Shown one piece after another: positions 62,171 through 64,000 of a stretch of DNA of 64,000 nucleotides. Both the position numbers and the translations under genes were made by a program. The stretch lies in NCBI RefSeq assembly GCF_048077055.1, contig NZ_CP182236.1, positions 4,278,001 through 4,342,000 on the forward strand, given 5' to 3'. The notes beneath the pieces were generated by a model. That model was given only the letters and a program-made list of their open reading frames with translations, had not been told where the DNA came from and made no database searches. The stretch comes from Egbenema bharatensis (GTDB taxonomy: Bacteria > Cyanobacteriota > Cyanobacteriia > Elainellales > Elainellaceae). Position 1 is the first letter of the stretch. The number at the start of each line of letters is the position of its first letter.

Positions 62171-62245
62171 AACCAAACAAGACTATAACCAAACCTTCAA
62201 TCCACATCCTTAATGCAAACCCAGTAGGGACAGGAAGAAAACACC

Positions 62246-62620
62246 ATGCAAATTAAGTTCGAGCAATTTGCAACCGCCAGCATGATTGGCAGCGAAGATG
62301 CTCCCCCTCGGAGTAATGGCGAGCTTTTGTTTCAAAGACCCTGGGAAGGTCGAGCGTTTGGCATGGCGATCGCCCTTTCCAAGAAAGGCCACTACGAATG
62401 GGAAGACTTTCGCCAACAGTTAATTGCAGCCATCGCGGAATGGGAAGCAGAACACTGTAAAGACGATCCCGATTGGGACTACTATCAACGCTGGCTTCTT
62501 TCCCTGGAACGGCTGGTGCTGGAGTCTAACCTCATTAGTGAGGAGGAACTGGAGCAACGGACACATCAACTGATGACTGAAACAGCGGCAACAACCGAAT
62601 CTCCCATCTCTGCTGAGTAA
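62246..62620 (+). CDS. Nitrile hydratase accessory protein (beta-N-terminal-like)
   Basis: 124 residues. GELLFQRPWEGRAFGMAIAL and GHYEWEDFRQQLIAAIAEWE resemble the helical N-terminal domain of the beta subunit, the feature of NHase accessory/activator proteins (TIGR03889 type). Such proteins bind the alpha subunit and help cobalt insertion by subunit swapping. It completes the cluster, with CobW as the GTPase. Confidence 0.85.
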   Translation: MQIKFEQFATASMIGSEDAPPRSNGELLFQRPWEGRAFGMAIALSKKGHYEWEDFRQQLIAAIAEWEAEHCKDDPDWDYYQRWLLSLERLVLESNLISEEELEQRTHQLMTETAATTESPISAE

Positions 62621-62684
62621 GTCAAACCGCCATAGTTTCAGTAGATCGAAAATGAATTTGCATTTATGACAACACCTGCGTTCG

Positions 62685-64000
62685 TCACATTGCACTGGAT
62701 TGCATCATTGCCCTGAAGCCCTTGTCCAACGTCCATTGAATCGCGCCATCCCGTCCAGTCAGGTAAGTCGTAACACCGTGAGCGTCAAGCCACTCTTGCG
62801 TTTGAAGAGAAAGCGATCGCGCATTGGCAATCACCACCTCAGGCTGAACTGCCTCCAGAACCTCTAAATCCATGAAAGAACCTGACCACCCAAGCACCGA
62901 AGCCGGGGGCAATCGGTGGATCAAATGCGCATCCTCTGCGATCGCCTCTGCTTGGGTTTGAGTTATTTCATTGAAAGAACGATCCAGCAGCAACCAGGTT
63001 TGGCCACTCACCTGAAGCGACAGGACTGGGGTAACCATAGGGAGTAACTGGGCCGTCACCGAGCCGATCGCAATCGGGTGTTGGGGGGAAAGTAACGACA
63101 CCTCGCCGTCCTCCCTCGTCATCCTGACCGTTCGCGCATTTTCTCCAGGCATATTTTCCTCAGGCATGTTTTCCCCAGGCGCACGACCCGCCTCCAGCGC
63201 ATCAAACCGCTGAATGGGTAGCGTTGCTGCAATCCTTCGCCAGCCTTCAGATGCAGTTACGTCGATCGCCTGATCAATTTGATTAATTCCCTGACTTTGC
63301 AAGAACGGTAAGAGAGTGAACTGAGCATCCGATTCCTGCCCTGCATTGATCAATCCCACCGTACCCCGTGCTTGAATCACTAAGACTGGCTCCCTGGAGG
63401 TTGCCAACACCGTCACTTGAAATCGATTCAGAACCCCATACCCCACTGGAATCACGACTAAACCGATTCCCATGACGACCGCAATCCACCAGTACCGTTG
63501 CGATCGTTTCCACTGCCAAACTCCGACCATTAAGCCATAGAGCAGCACCAGTTGCAGCACCGTAATCCGTCCTACCGCAAACGAACTACCCGGTAGCCGA
63601 CTGCCCCACTCCGCCAATGCAATGAGACTATGCGCCGGATAGTACAACCCAGAAGCGACCAGCCGTCCCAGCTCCGGATGAATCAAAGCGGCCAAACCGC
63701 TGGCCATTCCCCCTAGACTGACGATCGTAAACAATGGGCTGGCGAGAACATTAATCAAGACGCTGAATCCAGAAACCACGCCAAACGCATAGAGCAGAAT
63801 CGGCAACGTCCAGCAATAGGCTGCGATCGGCACGGCAAACGAGGGAATCAACCCCTTCGGCAACCAATCCAGCCACTGGCTGAGAGTCGGAACGGTGACT
63901 AACAATCCAAGGGTGGCCAGAAAACTGAGTTGAAAACCAACATCCCAGATCCACAACGGGTTAATGACCAACAAAATCACCGCAGTGACTAATAAGGCCC
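62685..64000 (-). CDS. comEC: ComEC/Rec2 DNA-uptake protein, C-terminal part (runs off window)
   Basis: The frame is open to position 64000. NPLWIWDVGFQLSFLATLGL and VLINVLASPLFTIVSLGGMA are classic competence-domain helices of ComEC, which carries DNA across the inner membrane. The following soluble part occupies the metallo-beta-lactamase-like position, but the usual HxHxDH metal motif is not evident (GLINAGQESDAQFTLLPFLQ instead), so that domain looks degenerate. A local ENMPEENMPGEN repeat lies at about 63135-63185. Together with PilA it supports natural transformation ability. Confidence 0.85.
   Translation of the reverse strand, partial: ALLVTAVILLVINPLWIWDVGFQLSFLATLGLLVTVPTLSQWLDWLPKGLIPSFAVPIAAYCWTLPILLYAFGVVSGFSVLINVLASPLFTIVSLGGMASGLAALIHPELGRLVASGLYYPAHSLIALAEWGSRLPGSSFAVGRITVLQLVLLYGLMVGVWQWKRSQRYWWIAVVMGIGLVVIPVGYGVLNRFQVTVLATSREPVLVIQARGTVGLINAGQESDAQFTLLPFLQSQGINQIDQAIDVTASEGWRRIAATLPIQRFDALEAGRAPGENMPEENMPGENARTVRMTREDGEVSLLSPQHPIAIGSVTAQLLPMVTPVLSLQVSGQTWLLLDRSFNEITQTQAEAIAEDAHLIHRLPPASVLGWSGSFMDLEVLEAVQPEVVIANARSLSLQTQEWLDAHGVTTYLTGRDGAIQWTLDKGFRAMMQSSAM

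Overview
The window comes from a cyanobacterial chromosome. Direct support: psbU (photosystem II extrinsic protein), a Rubisco activase carrying a RbcS-like tail, a GUN4-domain protein, a cyanobacterial-type PilA, very frequent GCGATCGC (HIP1-like) octamers, and many short dispersed repeats with tandem heptamer/octamer tracts. The style (several Uma2 nucleases, kinesin-light-chain TPR/NB-ARC protein, TIGR04222 protein) suggests a filamentous or Leptolyngbya-like lineage, but that is inference. I saw no rRNA, tRNA or CRISPR array.

Layout. 1-0.6 kb: end of an IS4-type transposase fragment. 0.8-7.8 kb: GHL10 hydrolase, FAD oxidoreductase, HEAT-GUN4 protein, a frame-split conserved protein, Rubisco activase. 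8.3-13.9 kb: a frameshifted PPC-type beta-sandwich protein, TldD, Uma2, then an M4 protealysin with its emfourin inhibitor. 14-17.4 kb: SUKH-domain protein, beta-sandwich protein and divergent PAS-LuxR regulator. 17.4-21.4 kb: a doubly frameshifted glycosyltransferase, Uma2, TIGR04222 protein. 21.5-25.5 kb: STAND NTPase (NB-ARC + TPR) with an in-frame stop, a REP-type Y1 transposase bounded by perfect 24-bp inverted repeats, and an RHH/PIN toxin-antitoxin pair. 25.6-31.3 kb: lipA, LapA-GGDEF protein, SbcC/Rad50-like ATPase, DUF4383 protein. 32-36.8 kb: Tat-lipoprotein solute-binding protein, frameshifted DCC protein, ferredoxin + LivF-like ATPase, GST, cobO. 37-44.3 kb: nadB, psbU, GT2, GH1 and an MGDG-synthase-type GT28. 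44.7-49.4 kb: GT39, sugar ABC permease, purN, minisatellite, pilA. 49.5-58.6 kb: decayed HicB-like and PD-(D/E)XK-like genes, Uma2, amidohydrolase, outer-membrane barrel, RlpA, second PPC protein, intact PD-(D/E)XK-like gene, NAD-dependent reductase. 58.9-62.6 kb: a cobalt-type nitrile hydratase cluster (CobW GTPase, DUF1097 membrane protein, beta, alpha, accessory protein). 62.7-64 kb: 3' part of comEC.

Two themes stand out. First, several genes are broken by single-base indels or one stop codon; three of the indels are a missing G just before a GCC, i.e. at GGCC sites, so either systematic sequencing error at a modified motif or real decay must be considered. Second, the intergenic space is saturated with small repeats: about 14 copies of a 34-bp palindromic element, two full copies of a 108-bp TIR element, other MITE-like families, and a minisatellite. 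Three different repeat families supply the stop codon of the gene they abut. The best candidates for less-described biology are the PAS-LuxR/SUKH/beta-sandwich island, the GT28-GH1 operon, and the STAND gene with its REP element.
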